Positions 24,565 to 33,412 of a stretch of DNA of 64,000 bases are shown here, in pieces. Numbering within the stretch: position 1 is the stretch's first letter; each line of letters opens with the position of its first letter. The stretch is from DASQEH01 sp035633755 (GTDB lineage: Bacteria > Actinomycetota > Actinomycetes > Propionibacteriales > Nocardioidaceae). A model generated the notes under the pieces. The model was not told the origin of the DNA and made no database searches. It was given only the letters and a program-made list of their open reading frames with translations. A program made the position numbers and the translations under genes. The DNA lies in assembly GCA_035633755.1 (NCBI GenBank), contig DASQEH010000073.1, positions 1 to 64,000 on the forward strand, written 5' to 3'.

Positions 24565-26820
24565 TCAGATGAGGCCGAGCTCGTGCCCCCGCTGGACGGC
24601 ATCCGTGCGGGTGACCACTCCGAGCTTGCGATACAAGCTCTTGGTGTAGCCCTTGACCGTGTTGATGGAGAGGTACATCTCAGATCCGATCTCCCGGGCG
24701 GACAGCGGGCCCCGAAGCGCCCTGAGAATGGCGAGCTCTCGGTCCGTGAGCTCTTCTACGAGGCCACCGCTGGACCGTGCTGTGGTCACCGCGCCCCGAC
24801 CGATACGGGTCTCCAAGGCCTCCAGCCGACGCACGGCTGCAGGTCGAGCCTCGCCGGTACCAGCCACCTCGCGCGCCTTTGCCACATTCACACGCGCGCC
24901 CGACCGGTCGCCTGCCGCCCATTGCGCAGCCGACAACTCCGCGAGCGCCAAGAGCTGGAGCGTGGCCCAGCCCCAGCCGTCGGCAAGGTCGGCGGCCCGC
25001 TGCAGCGCCGGAATCGACGCTCGGGGATCGGTGGCCATGACCAGCCGCGCCTCGGCCAACCGCACCCCGGCAAGTGCTGGGGCGGCCCCTTGGCCCCAGG
25101 CCTGCTCCGCGGCGGCCGCAAGGTCGTGGACCTCTCGTGTTATCCGGCGGGCGCCTTCCAAGTCCCCGACCTCGATCAAGATCAGGGCTAACTGCCCCGC
25201 CTGCTGCAGTACCAGCAGTGACGGCAAGTCGCGGCGCCCTCGGGACTGCCAGCAGTCCTGCAGCATCTCGACGCCTTCGGCCACACGCCCAGCGCCCACG
25301 AGAGCGGCCCCCAGCGCCTGTCGGGAGAGGGCGTGTCCATACAGCGTCGGGTCGTCTTCAAGATCGACGGCACGACTGGCATAGCGCAGGGCAGCCTCGG
25401 CATCGCCGGCCACGCGAAAGGTTGCCCACAAGGTGTCCGCCTCGGCGCGGAGGGTGCGCCAACCAGGAAGTGGGTCACTCTTGGTGTCGATCAGAGGCTC
25501 GGCCGCGTCCAACCAGTGAGCACATCGTTCGGCCCGCCCGCTCTCACCCGCGGCGATCGCCAAGGTCACGAACAACCGGGGATCGGTGACCTTCGCCGCC
25601 ACTAGCTCGCCCAGCCGGAGGAACGCGGCGGTAGCCCCCCGGTCCATGAACCACCTTTCACCAGCCAGCAGCCAGTCGAAGGCTCCTTCGTAGTCACCGG
25701 CTGCAAGCCGATACTCGATGGCCTCCTCGAGCCGGTCCTGCGAGAGGAACCATTGAGCGGCTCGGCCCAGCAAGACAGAAGCCACGTGCGTCGCGTCCCT
25801 GTCGAGTTCGCGGCGCAGCACTTCTCGGAACAAGTGATGGCAGCGGTACCACCCGGCTCCGAGCGCGGAGACGAACAAGCCCGCCCTGTTCAGCTCACTC
25901 AGTAGGTCGTTTGCATCGGCCGTGCCTAGCACCGCACCACACAGCGGCCCGGACAAGCGCTCCAGGACTGAGCACCTCACCAGGAGGTCTCGCTGACTGC
26001 CTTCGAGGTGCGGGAGCACCTCAGCCGCGAAGTAGTCGAGGATGTGCCGTCCGTCGCCATGAAGCTCTGCCGCCACGGCGTCCGGGTCCTCCGCCTCGCG
26101 CAGAGCCAGTGCAGCGAGATGCAACCCGGCCGGCCACCCCTCGGTGCGCTCGACGAGTCGGGTCCCCGTATCCGAGGGCACCTTGGACACGCCGCCGACA
26201 CCGGCGATCAGCTCCACGCCCTCGGCGGCTGTGCACCGCAGGTCTGCGACTCGGATCTCCTCGAGTTCGCCCCGAGCCCGCATCCGCGCCAGGGGCAGTG
26301 GCGGGTCCGCCCGCCCGGCGATCACGAGGTGCAGGGAGGGAGGCAGGTAGGAAAGGAGGAACTCGACGCTCTCGTGGATGGTGCGGTCGTGAAGGACGTG
26401 GAAGTCGTCGAGGACCAGGGCGAAACTGTCGGATGACTCGGTCGCAGCGTTGAGCAATGCCGACAACGCGACTCCCACCGGGTCCATGCCGGGAGCGCTC
26501 AGCGCGGCAAGGGATTCCCGACTCAGCTGAGGTGCAACCGAGTCCAAGGCGGACATCGCGTACGTCCAGAAGCGAACGGGCTCGTCATCGGCTTCGTCAA
26601 GGGACAGCCAGGCGACTCTCGAACGCCACTCGGGGTCGCGCGCCCAGCCCGCCAACAGGGTGGTCTTTCCCCATCCGGCCGGCGCGACGACGGTAGTCAG
26701 ACGCACGTCCGCTGCGGCGCGGAGCCGGTCGTGGAGCCTGGACCGAGCCACCGCCGTCGAGGCAACTCGTGGCACCACCAGCTTGGCCATGAGCAACGGC
26801 CGTGCGTCTGCGACCTGCAT
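24565..26820 (-). CDS. LuxR-family regulator with MalT-like ATPase domain (LAL)
   Basis: This 751-residue regulator has Walker A APAGWGKTTLL near residue 50, Walker B FALVLDDFHVL, a winged-helix region with EGWPAGLHLAALALREAED, a long TPR-like helical array, and a C-terminal LuxR helix-turn-helix (LTDRELAILRALRGPLSAREIGSEMYLSINTVKGYTKSLYRKLG). Such proteins sense a ligand through the repeat region and activate transcription when ATP-bound. The start at 26820 follows GGAGGG. It lies between two promoters carrying the CCACC-N3-GGTGG palindrome, so it is a candidate to bind there. Confidence 0.92.
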   Translation of the reverse strand: MQVADARPLLMAKLVVPRVASTAVARSRLHDRLRAAADVRLTTVVAPAGWGKTTLLAGWARDPEWRSRVAWLSLDEADDEPVRFWTYAMSALDSVAPQLSRESLAALSAPGMDPVGVALSALLNAATESSDSFALVLDDFHVLHDRTIHESVEFLLSYLPPSLHLVIAGRADPPLPLARMRARGELEEIRVADLRCTAAEGVELIAGVGGVSKVPSDTGTRLVERTEGWPAGLHLAALALREAEDPDAVAAELHGDGRHILDYFAAEVLPHLEGSQRDLLVRCSVLERLSGPLCGAVLGTADANDLLSELNRAGLFVSALGAGWYRCHHLFREVLRRELDRDATHVASVLLGRAAQWFLSQDRLEEAIEYRLAAGDYEGAFDWLLAGERWFMDRGATAAFLRLGELVAAKVTDPRLFVTLAIAAGESGRAERCAHWLDAAEPLIDTKSDPLPGWRTLRAEADTLWATFRVAGDAEAALRYASRAVDLEDDPTLYGHALSRQALGAALVGAGRVAEGVEMLQDCWQSRGRRDLPSLLVLQQAGQLALILIEVGDLEGARRITREVHDLAAAAEQAWGQGAAPALAGVRLAEARLVMATDPRASIPALQRAADLADGWGWATLQLLALAELSAAQWAAGDRSGARVNVAKAREVAGTGEARPAAVRRLEALETRIGRGAVTTARSSGGLVEELTDRELAILRALRGPLSAREIGSEMYLSINTVKGYTKSLYRKLGVVTRTDAVQRGHELGLI

Positions 26821-26973
26821 CCGGCTCCCTCCACGCATCAACGTTGCGTCGTAGGGCCGGCCCCAACTGCTCGGGTGACCAGACCGGGTGCGCAAACGTG
26901 CAACACGGCTCGGGTACCCCGAAGTTGCCTCGAGGAACCGTAGCCCTCTAGGGAGCCGCTTCCGAGCGTCGCA

Positions 26974-27438
26974 TCATCGCTCGACTTCGGCTTTCAAGCA
27001 CAGCAATGCTGCTTCGATCGATGCCTGCAACGTCTTGCGCATCGAGGCGGGCAGCAGTCGAACCACGGGACCGTCCCACGACTCCTCCGATGTGACGCGT
27101 GTCCCGCCGGCGACAGGGGCCAGTCGGTGGAGGTGGACCGCCGTGATCCCCATCGTCCTCCCCGTCCAAGCGATGAGGTGCGGCGGGTCGACTGCCTCGA
27201 TCGTTGACGTGATCATCCCCGGCCCCGCCTTCCAGCGGAAGATCGTGCCGCTCGTGAGCGGTCCGTCGACGGTCGTCCGTGTGACGGCCGCGTTCCACTC
27301 CGGCCAGCGGCGAATGTCGCTGAGGACAGCCCACGTCGCTTCGGGCGAGGCCGCTACAACGATGGACTCACGGGCGATGGCAGGGGCGCTCGCCTTGATG
27401 GCCAGGGCGTCGAAGTGCTGGTCGTGTCTTGGGCTCAT
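26974..27438 (-). CDS. SRPBCC (START/polyketide-cyclase fold) protein
   Basis: This 154-residue SRPBCC protein shows RESIVVAASPEATWAVLSDIRRWPEWNAAVTRTTVDG and FRWKAGPGMITSTIEAVDPPHLIAWTG, then VTSEESWDGPVVRLLP and a closing amphipathic helix. These are small-ligand carriers or cyclase-like proteins. The ATG at 27438 is preceded by AGAAGG. It is divergent from the MerB-like gene, and the 237-bp gap carries two GGTGG/CCACC palindromes of the type seen at the exporter promoter. Confidence 0.85.
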   Translation of the reverse strand: MSPRHDQHFDALAIKASAPAIARESIVVAASPEATWAVLSDIRRWPEWNAAVTRTTVDGPLTSGTIFRWKAGPGMITSTIEAVDPPHLIAWTGRTMGITAVHLHRLAPVAGGTRVTSEESWDGPVVRLLPASMRKTLQASIEAALLCLKAEVER

Positions 27439-27571
27439 CGGAGGCCTTCTTTCTGGGCTTGTTCCTGTCCGGGAGACGTCGGCGATTGCCGGATGCCTCA
27501 GGTCGCGATCACACGTGCACCTGATCTGTGGGACCGTGCGAGGAACCATGCCGGGATCGTGGCAACCGTCG

Positions 27572-27614
27572 GGGTGGAGATGCACCACCCAGGGGCAGAT
27601 CCCACCTCGGGTGG
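27572..27614. promoter_or_regulatory. GGTGG/CCACC palindromes at the merB-like promoter
   Basis: GGGTGG-N7-CCACCC (27572-27590) and CCACCTCGGGTGG (27602-27614) lie between the SRPBCC gene and the MerB-like gene. The second is the same CCACC-N3-GGTGG palindrome found twice at 22838-22871, and the first repeats the GGGTGG-N7-CCACCC form at 22882-22902. The shared architecture suggests one regulator for both promoters. Confidence 0.65.
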
Positions 27615-27675
27615 ACCGCCCGAGCCGGTGTGCCACCTCCACGACTGCCGTCATGGAAACTGGCAGGATGAGGCA

Positions 27676-28332
27676 ATGCGGCCCGAAGAGGTTGCGCTGC
27701 GCAACGCGACCTACCGTCTGTTCGTCGAATATGGCCGTGCGCCCTCGGCGGAGGAGCTGGGCACGGCCACCACCCTGACTGCCGCGCAGGTTCGCGAGGG
27801 GTGGCGTCGGCTGCATGACGCCCACGCGCTGGTGCTCGACGCGACCGGATCCGACATCCGCATGGCGAACCCCTTCTCGGCTGTGGTGACTCCCTATCGC
27901 GTGGCAGCAGCCGGCCGTTGGTGGTACGCCAACTGCGCCTGGGATGCGTTGGGTATCTGCGCCGCGCTGCACACCAGCGGCCGCATCGAGTCGTGGTGTC
28001 CCGACTGCGGGGATCCCTACGTCCTCGACGTGATCGACCAACGCCCGCTCGACTCGTCGCTTGTCTTCCATTGCCTCGTGCCGGCCAGCCAGTGGTGGGA
28101 TGACATCGTCTTCACTTGAAGCACGATGAACCTCTTCCGGTCGGAGGAGCACGTAACCCGGTGGCTTGGCAACCGGCGACCCGGGGCCACCTTGACGGTC
28201 ACGACGTTGAGTGAACTCGCTCACGCCTGGTGGCAGGACCGCTTGTCGCCAGAGTGGACACCTCACACACCACAACAGAATGCGGCCATCTTGCGATCCC
28301 TGGGGCTCGTCGGCGACTTCTGGAGGCTCTAG
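27676..28332 (+). CDS. MerB-like organomercurial lyase homologue, probable selenoprotein (Sec148)
   Basis: The 218-codon frame is a MerB-type protein. It has an N-terminal winged helix (YRLFVEYGRAPSAEELGTAT), CAWD with Cys87 and Asp90 spaced as MerB Cys96/Asp99, and WCPDCGDP. At codon 148 (28117-28119) the frame meets TGA in DDIVFT-TGA-STMNLF, where relatives have a catalytic-site Cys. It then continues in frame with family-like residues to TAG at 28330. A hairpin at 28132-28149 fits a SECIS. I therefore read TGA as selenocysteine. If TGA is a true stop, the gene is broken. AGGATGAGG precedes the ATG. Mercury or another soft metal/alkyl substrate is likely. Confidence 0.8.
28132..28149 (+). 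promoter_or_regulatory. Candidate bacterial SECIS hairpin
   Basis: CUCUUCC-GGUC-GGAGGAG forms a 7-bp stem (one U-G pair) with a GGUC loop. The loop begins 19 bases after the UGA at 28117-28119, close to the 18-base spacing in E. coli fdhF, whose loop also contains GGUC. Guanine in the first two loop positions and a 16-37-base distance are the accepted bacterial SECIS features. It lies inside the coding frame, as bacterial elements must. Confidence 0.72.
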
Positions 28333-28371
28333 CGGGTGCCGCGGGTGGCCTGGCGGTGCTGGACCCCGGGG

Positions 28372-28734
28372 TCAGCGTCTCGTCGAAGGGTGGTCGAGGG
28401 GAACGGGAGGAGCAGCGGGTACATCGCTCGTGGCTTCCCCGCTGGCATCACAGGACAGGCAGGGGTCGAGCGGGTCACAGTGACACGTCATGGCCGCGAT
28501 CCGGGGGAGGCCCGCTACCCGCTGGGCGTCGTCGACGATGTGAAGCTCTCGCACGTAGTCGACAGCGACGACACGGACGGGGCCGGTGTAGTTGACCCAG
28601 ACACGTGCTCGCCGGTCTGAGCCGTCCGGACTGTTGCAGAAAGGCTCGCTGCGGGTGACGCCGTCGAGGCCACGACGCTGATTGCTGACGCGCGTGCCCA
28701 ACGGCAGTATCTGGCTCTTCTGGTCGTCCCACAC
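28372..28734 (-). CDS. Small hypothetical protein with Cys cluster
   Basis: This is a 120-codon GTG-started ORF. The central part (RARVWVNYTGPVRVVAVDYVRELHIVDDAQRVAGL) is beta-rich and its codons end mostly in G or C, as in genes around it. Near the end CHCDPLDPCLSC could bind a metal. AAGGCGG stands 6 bases before the GTG. No known domain is recognised. It occupies most of the 650-bp gap between the MerB-like gene and lon. Confidence 0.5.
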   Translation of the reverse strand: MWDDQKSQILPLGTRVSNQRRGLDGVTRSEPFCNSPDGSDRRARVWVNYTGPVRVVAVDYVRELHIVDDAQRVAGLPRIAAMTCHCDPLDPCLSCDASGEATSDVPAAPPVPLDHPSTRR

Positions 28735-28896
28735 GGCGTCCGCCTTCGAGCGTCTCGGCGATGAGCCGAATCGCGATTGTTAGTCAGGGCTCTAGCATGC
28801 CGCTCCGGCCAGCGAGCCGTGCGCGACATCCGTGAAACCGCGCTGTGTCATGACGCTAGGTGATCGCGGTCGTGTGAGCGAAGGACCTCGTGGATA

Positions 28897-28911
28897 TTCG
28901 CTACGGGCGAA
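28897..28911 (+). promoter_or_regulatory. ClgR-type operator upstream of lon
   Basis: TTCGC-TACGG-GCGAA is a palindrome with a 5-base centre, 69 bases before the lon start. It matches the actinobacterial ClgR box as I recall it (GTTCGC-N5-GCG). ClgR activates clp and lon genes in Streptomyces and relatives, so activation of this lon by ClgR is a reasonable inference. Confidence 0.72.
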
Positions 28912-28979
28912 CAAGGGTGCGGTATGACAGCCGCCGCGGACGGCGTTCTTCCCACAGGCTCAACTGAAGGACTGAGACG

Positions 28980-31331
28980 ATGACTGAGACGAAGACACTG
29001 CCGGTGCTGCCGCTGACCGACGCGGTTGTGCTGCCCGGCATGGTGGTGCCAGTGGGGCTGGAGGACGCAGAGACGCGAGTCGCCTTGGACGTAGCCCGCC
29101 AGCAATCAGGATCGACCGCAGAAGTACTGCTGGTCCCGCGGCTGGACGGCCGCTACGCCAGCGTCGGGACGGTCGCCTCGATCGACCAAGTCGGCCGGCT
29201 GCCAGATGGCCAGCGAGTAGCTGTGCTCCGCGGCCTGAGCAGGGCACGGATCGGAACAGGTACGACGGGACCCGGGGCGGCGCTCTGGGTCGAGGCCACA
29301 GTGCAGAGTGAGCCGGAGCCGGCCGGCCATGTCCGCGAGCTGGCGCGCGAGTACCGCGCTCTGGTGGTGACCATGCTGCAGCAGCGTGGGGCTTGGCAGC
29401 TCGTCGACGCGGTGCCCCCGACGGAGCAGCCGTCGGAGCTTGCAGACGCGGCGGGCTACGCGCCGTACCTGTCGAATGCACAGAAGCTGCAGCTGCTGGA
29501 GACGCTGGATGTGGGCGAGCGACTTCGGCTCGCGAGCGGGTGGGCGCGCGAGCAGCTGGCGGAGATGGACATCGCCGAGACGATCCGCAAGGACGTCCAA
29601 GAGGGCATGGACAAGCAGCAGCGGGAGTTCCTCCTGCGTCAACAGCTGACCGCCATCCGCAAAGAGCTCTCGGAGCTGTCCGGCACCGTCGCGACGGAAG
29701 AAGAGGACTATCGCGCACGAGTGCTAGCAGCCGAACTGCCTGAGAAGGTGCGCGACGCGGCCCTGAAAGAGGTGGACAAGCTCGAGCGCACCACGGAGCA
29801 GTCCCCCGAGGTCGGGTGGATCCGCAGCTGGCTTGACGCCGTGCTGGAGCTGCCGTGGGGCACTCGAACCGAGGACGCCTATGACGTGGCGGCCGCTCGC
29901 GCCGTCCTCGATGCAGACCACTCCGGCCTCGACGACGTCAAGGAGCGCATCACCGAGTACCTCGCGGTACGCAAGCGGCGCCACGAGCGCGGCCTGGGCG
30001 TGGTGGGCGGTAGGCGCAGTGGGGCTGTGCTGGCGCTGGTGGGCCCGCCCGGAGTCGGTAAGACGTCGCTCGGCGAGTCGGTGGCTCGGGCAATGGGCCG
30101 CAACTTCACAAGGGTCGCCCTTGGTGGTGTCCGAGACGAGGCGGAGATCCGAGGTCACCGCCGTACTTACGTGGGTGCCCAGCCGGGAAGGATCGTACGT
30201 GCCATCCGGGAGGCAGGGTCGATGAACCCGGTCGTCCTGCTGGACGAGGTGGACAAGCTCGGCGCGGACTACCGAGGCGATCCCACCGCAGCGTTGCTGG
30301 AGGTGTTGGATCCCGCCCAGAACCACACGTTCCGCGACCACTACCTCGAGGTGGAGCTGGATCTGTCCGACGTGCTCTTCCTTGCCACAGCCAACGTCCT
30401 CGACTTGGTTCCCGGGCCGCTGCTGGACCGGATGGAGGTCGTCCACTTGGACGGCTACACGGAGCTGGAAAAGGTGGCGATCGCCCGCCACCATCTGTTG
30501 CCCCGCCAGTTGGAGCGCGCCGGACTCACCGGCGACGATGTGGACATCGACGATGACGCGCTGACGCTGCTGGCAGCCGAGTACACCCGTGAGGCCGGGG
30601 TGCGCGATCTCGAGCGGATGCTCGCCCGCATTCTGCGCAAGGTTGCCGCCGAGGACCCCAGTAGTGGCCCGGTGCCGCTGCACATCAGCACCGGCGAGCT
30701 GGGCGACTACGTTGGCCGCCCCCGGTTCACGCCTGAGTCGGCAGAGCGCACCGCCGTTCCCGGCGTGGCCACAGGTCTGGCGGTGACCGGTGCCGGCGGC
30801 GACGTTCTGTTCGTGGAGGCAGCGCTCGCCGATCCGGAGACCGGCGACGCCGGACTCACGCTCACCGGACAGCTTGGCGACGTCATGAAGGAGTCAGCGC
30901 AGATCGCCCTGTCTTATCTGCGCTCCTCCGGGCCTGGGCTGGCGCTGGACGTCGGCGTCCTCAAGGACCGCGGCGTGCATGTGCACGTGCCTGCCGGCGC
31001 CGTACCGAAGGACGGGCCTAGTGCCGGCGTGACGATCGTCACTGCTCTTGCATCCTTGCTATCGGGACGGTCGGTTCGGGCCGACGTGGCGATGACGGGT
31101 GAGGTCTCCCTGACCGGTCGCGTACTCCCCATTGGAGGCGTCAAGCAGAAGCTCTTGGCCGCCCACCGTGCGGGGTTGACCACGGTGCTCTTGCCGGCCC
31201 GCAACGCGCCCGACCTCGACGACGTCCCGCTCACCGTACGCGAGGCACTCGACGTACACCTGGTGAGCGACGCGCACGAGGTCCTGGCACTAGCGCTTGA
31301 GCCGACGTCGGCATCGGCTCTCGCCGCCTAG
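28980..31331 (+). CDS. lon: ATP-dependent protease Lon
   Basis: This 783-residue Lon of the LonA type has an N-terminal substrate domain (LPVLPLTDAVVLPGMVVPV), AAA module with Walker A GPPGVGKTS and LLDEVDKLG, sensor region and C-terminal protease. The Ser-Lys dyad is Ser681 (PKDGPSAG) and Lys722 (GGVKQK). It degrades misfolded and regulatory proteins in the cytoplasm. The length is normal. A ClgR-type box precedes it. Its stop is only 6 bases from the convergent lutC stop. Confidence 0.97.
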   Translation: MTETKTLPVLPLTDAVVLPGMVVPVGLEDAETRVALDVARQQSGSTAEVLLVPRLDGRYASVGTVASIDQVGRLPDGQRVAVLRGLSRARIGTGTTGPGAALWVEATVQSEPEPAGHVRELAREYRALVVTMLQQRGAWQLVDAVPPTEQPSELADAAGYAPYLSNAQKLQLLETLDVGERLRLASGWAREQLAEMDIAETIRKDVQEGMDKQQREFLLRQQLTAIRKELSELSGTVATEEEDYRARVLAAELPEKVRDAALKEVDKLERTTEQSPEVGWIRSWLDAVLELPWGTRTEDAYDVAAARAVLDADHSGLDDVKERITEYLAVRKRRHERGLGVVGGRRSGAVLALVGPPGVGKTSLGESVARAMGRNFTRVALGGVRDEAEIRGHRRTYVGAQPGRIVRAIREAGSMNPVVLLDEVDKLGADYRGDPTAALLEVLDPAQNHTFRDHYLEVELDLSDVLFLATANVLDLVPGPLLDRMEVVHLDGYTELEKVAIARHHLLPRQLERAGLTGDDVDIDDDALTLLAAEYTREAGVRDLERMLARILRKVAAEDPSSGPVPLHISTGELGDYVGRPRFTPESAERTAVPGVATGLAVTGAGGDVLFVEAALADPETGDAGLTLTGQLGDVMKESAQIALSYLRSSGPGLALDVGVLKDRGVHVHVPAGAVPKDGPSAGVTIVTALASLLSGRSVRADVAMTGEVSLTGRVLPIGGVKQKLLAAHRAGLTTVLLPARNAPDLDDVPLTVREALDVHLVSDAHEVLALALEPTSASALAA

Positions 31332-31337
31332 CGGGCC

Positions 31338-31928
31338 TCACTCGACGAGCACGATGTGGAGGTTGCGTGGGCCGTGGACGCCCTCCACGCGTTGGAGCTC
31401 GATGTCACTGGTTGCGGATGGGCCACTGATCCAGGTCTGTGGGCGACGCGGATCCAGCGTCGCGAACGCGTCCGGCACGGCCAGCAGGACCTGCTCTGCG
31501 CGGATCACGCACACGTGCAGATCGGGGATCAGCGAGATGACCCTCCGCCCCTGATCCGGGCTGTGGTCCAGCACGATGGTGCCGGTGACGGCAATGCCGG
31601 CCGCGGCGGCTGTCACCACGGCCTCGATGTCGTCCAGGTCGCTGGCTGAGAGGTGATCGTCGATGACAGCCCCGCTCACCGTCCAGGGCAGCGCGGCCGG
31701 CACGACGACTGACCTTTCCCCGATCACCTCCATGATCGTCTGCTCGACCAGGCTGTCTGGGCACCGGGTGACGGTGGCCCGGTAGTCCTCAACCCGTTCG
31801 ACGAAGAGCTCGAGCAGGTCGCCTGCCGGCTCGGCTTCACGGTAGCGACGGAGCACGTCGGGGCTCGTGCGGTCGGCGCCGGCGAGCGCACGGCGCACCG
31901 ACGCAAGCACGTCCTCGCGAGCGGTCAT
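31338..31928 (-). CDS. lutC: Lactate utilisation protein C
   Basis: This 196-residue LUD-domain protein is LutC/YkgG. It begins MTAREDVLASVRRALAGAD and ends with TGTIVLDHSPDQGRRVISLIPDLHVCVI and RPQTWISGPSATSDIELQRVEGVHGPRNLHI, the family-defining tail. LutC acts with LutA and LutB in oxidation of L-lactate to pyruvate. Its ATG at 31928 overlaps the lutB stop by 4 bases. It is the last gene of the rhamnose-lactate operon. Confidence 0.93.
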   Translation of the reverse strand: MTAREDVLASVRRALAGADRTSPDVLRRYREAEPAGDLLELFVERVEDYRATVTRCPDSLVEQTIMEVIGERSVVVPAALPWTVSGAVIDDHLSASDLDDIEAVVTAAAAGIAVTGTIVLDHSPDQGRRVISLIPDLHVCVIRAEQVLLAVPDAFATLDPRRPQTWISGPSATSDIELQRVEGVHGPRNLHIVLVE

Positions 31929-33412
31929 GGCTGCTTGCGATGTGTCGTCTGGGTACGGCGCCACCAAGCCCGGAAGGACTCCGTCGGTGGCGCGGCGACG
32001 TCGCGGGCTACTGTCCACTTGCTGCCCGGCCCGGGCGCTCGACGGATGGCGCGGCGACCACCTGGCAGCGTGGCGTGGCCCCAGCGACCGAGGATCCTTC
32101 CGAGCCACCCCGACATCCGCTCCACCTGCCCGAGACGTCTCGCGTCGCTGAGGGTCCAGGCGGCGGCTCTCATCGCGACCGCCTCGGGCTTCGGGACGCC
32201 GCCTCGGTGCGCGTCAACCACTTGGGCCCGCAGGTCGACGAGCACAGCCGGGATGTCTATCCGGACCGGACAGGCGTCGAAGCATGCGCCGCAAAGGCTC
32301 GAGGCGTAAGGCAGCGAGTCGACTTGGTCATCGGTCCCTACTCCTCGCAGGAGCGGGTTCAAGATGGCGCCGATCGGTCCCGGGTAGACCGACCCGTAGG
32401 CATGGCCGCCGGTGCGCTCGTACACCGGGCAGACGTTCAAGCAGGCCGAGCACCGGATGCACCGCAGGGCCTGTCTGCCGACTTCGTCGCTGAGTGCACG
32501 GGTGCGGCCGTTGTCGAGGAGCACGACATGCGCCTCTCGAGGTCCGTCCCCAGGCGTCACGCCGGACCATGTGGACGTGTAGGGGTTCATCCGCTCCCCC
32601 GTCGACGACCGGGGCAGCAGCTGCAGGAACACGTCAAGGTCGGCCCAAGTGGGGACGACCTTCTCGATGCCGACCACCGAGATCAAGACCTCTGGCAGGG
32701 TGAGGCACATCCGGCCGTTGCCCTCGGACTCGACGACGACGAGCGTGCCGGTGTCTGCCACGGCGAAGTTGGCTCCCGAGACAGCGACCTTGGCGCGGAG
32801 GAACTTCTCCCGCAGGTGCAGTCGTGCCGCTGACGCCAGCATCGCCGGTTCATCGGTGAGGTCGTCGGGGGCCGGCCTACCCGAGGAGCCCATCGTGCGC
32901 TGAAAGATCTCCTTGATCTCAGCGCGGTTACGGTGAATGGCCGGGACGAGAATGTGGGAAGGCAGGTCGTCTCCCAGTTGCACGATGAGCTCCGCCAGAT
33001 CGGTCTCCCAGGCGGCAATCCCCTGCTCGGCGAGCGCCTCGTTGAGATTGATCTCCTGCGTGGCCATCGACTTCACTTTGACGACTTCATCGGCGCCGTG
33101 AGACCGAGTGATGTCCGCCACCAGTGCACACGCCTCGGTGGCGTCGCGAGCCCAGTGCACGACCGCCCCCTGTGCCTGCAGAGACTGCTCGAGCTCCACC
33201 AGGTACTCGTCGAGATGGACAAGCACGTCATCCTTGATGGCGGCCCCGGCTAGGCGCAGCTCCTCCCAGTTGTCCACCTCACCGACCACCGCTGCTCGCT
33301 TCGCCCGGATCGTCGTCGTGGCGTGGGCGAGGTTGCGACGCAGCTGGGTGTCGGCGAGCGCTGCGCGGGCAGCCTCGGGGAAGGCCGGCATGCCGACGAA
33401 TGTGCCCGTCAT
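31925..33412 (-). CDS. lutB: Lactate utilisation iron-sulfur protein B
   Basis: This 495-residue protein has an N-terminal LUD domain (VKVKSMATQEINLNEAL, FAVADTGTLVVVESEGN) and two [4Fe-4S] motifs, CIRCSACLNVCPVY and CGACFDACPVRID. It carries electrons from lactate oxidation in the LutABC complex. The ATG at 33412 overlaps the lutA stop (ATGA). Length and domain order are normal for LutB. Confidence 0.95.
   Translation of the reverse strand: MTGTFVGMPAFPEAARAALADTQLRRNLAHATTTIRAKRAAVVGEVDNWEELRLAGAAIKDDVLVHLDEYLVELEQSLQAQGAVVHWARDATEACALVADITRSHGADEVVKVKSMATQEINLNEALAEQGIAAWETDLAELIVQLGDDLPSHILVPAIHRNRAEIKEIFQRTMGSSGRPAPDDLTDEPAMLASAARLHLREKFLRAKVAVSGANFAVADTGTLVVVESEGNGRMCLTLPEVLISVVGIEKVVPTWADLDVFLQLLPRSSTGERMNPYTSTWSGVTPGDGPREAHVVLLDNGRTRALSDEVGRQALRCIRCSACLNVCPVYERTGGHAYGSVYPGPIGAILNPLLRGVGTDDQVDSLPYASSLCGACFDACPVRIDIPAVLVDLRAQVVDAHRGGVPKPEAVAMRAAAWTLSDARRLGQVERMSGWLGRILGRWGHATLPGGRRAIRRAPGPGSKWTVARDVAAPPTESFRAWWRRTQTTHRKQP

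Noticed and set aside
28126..28332. A separate 68-codon gene starting at ATG 28126
   Set aside because: It has no ribosome site, begins three codons after the TGA in the same frame, and continues the MerB-like protein without a gap. Sec readthrough explains it better.
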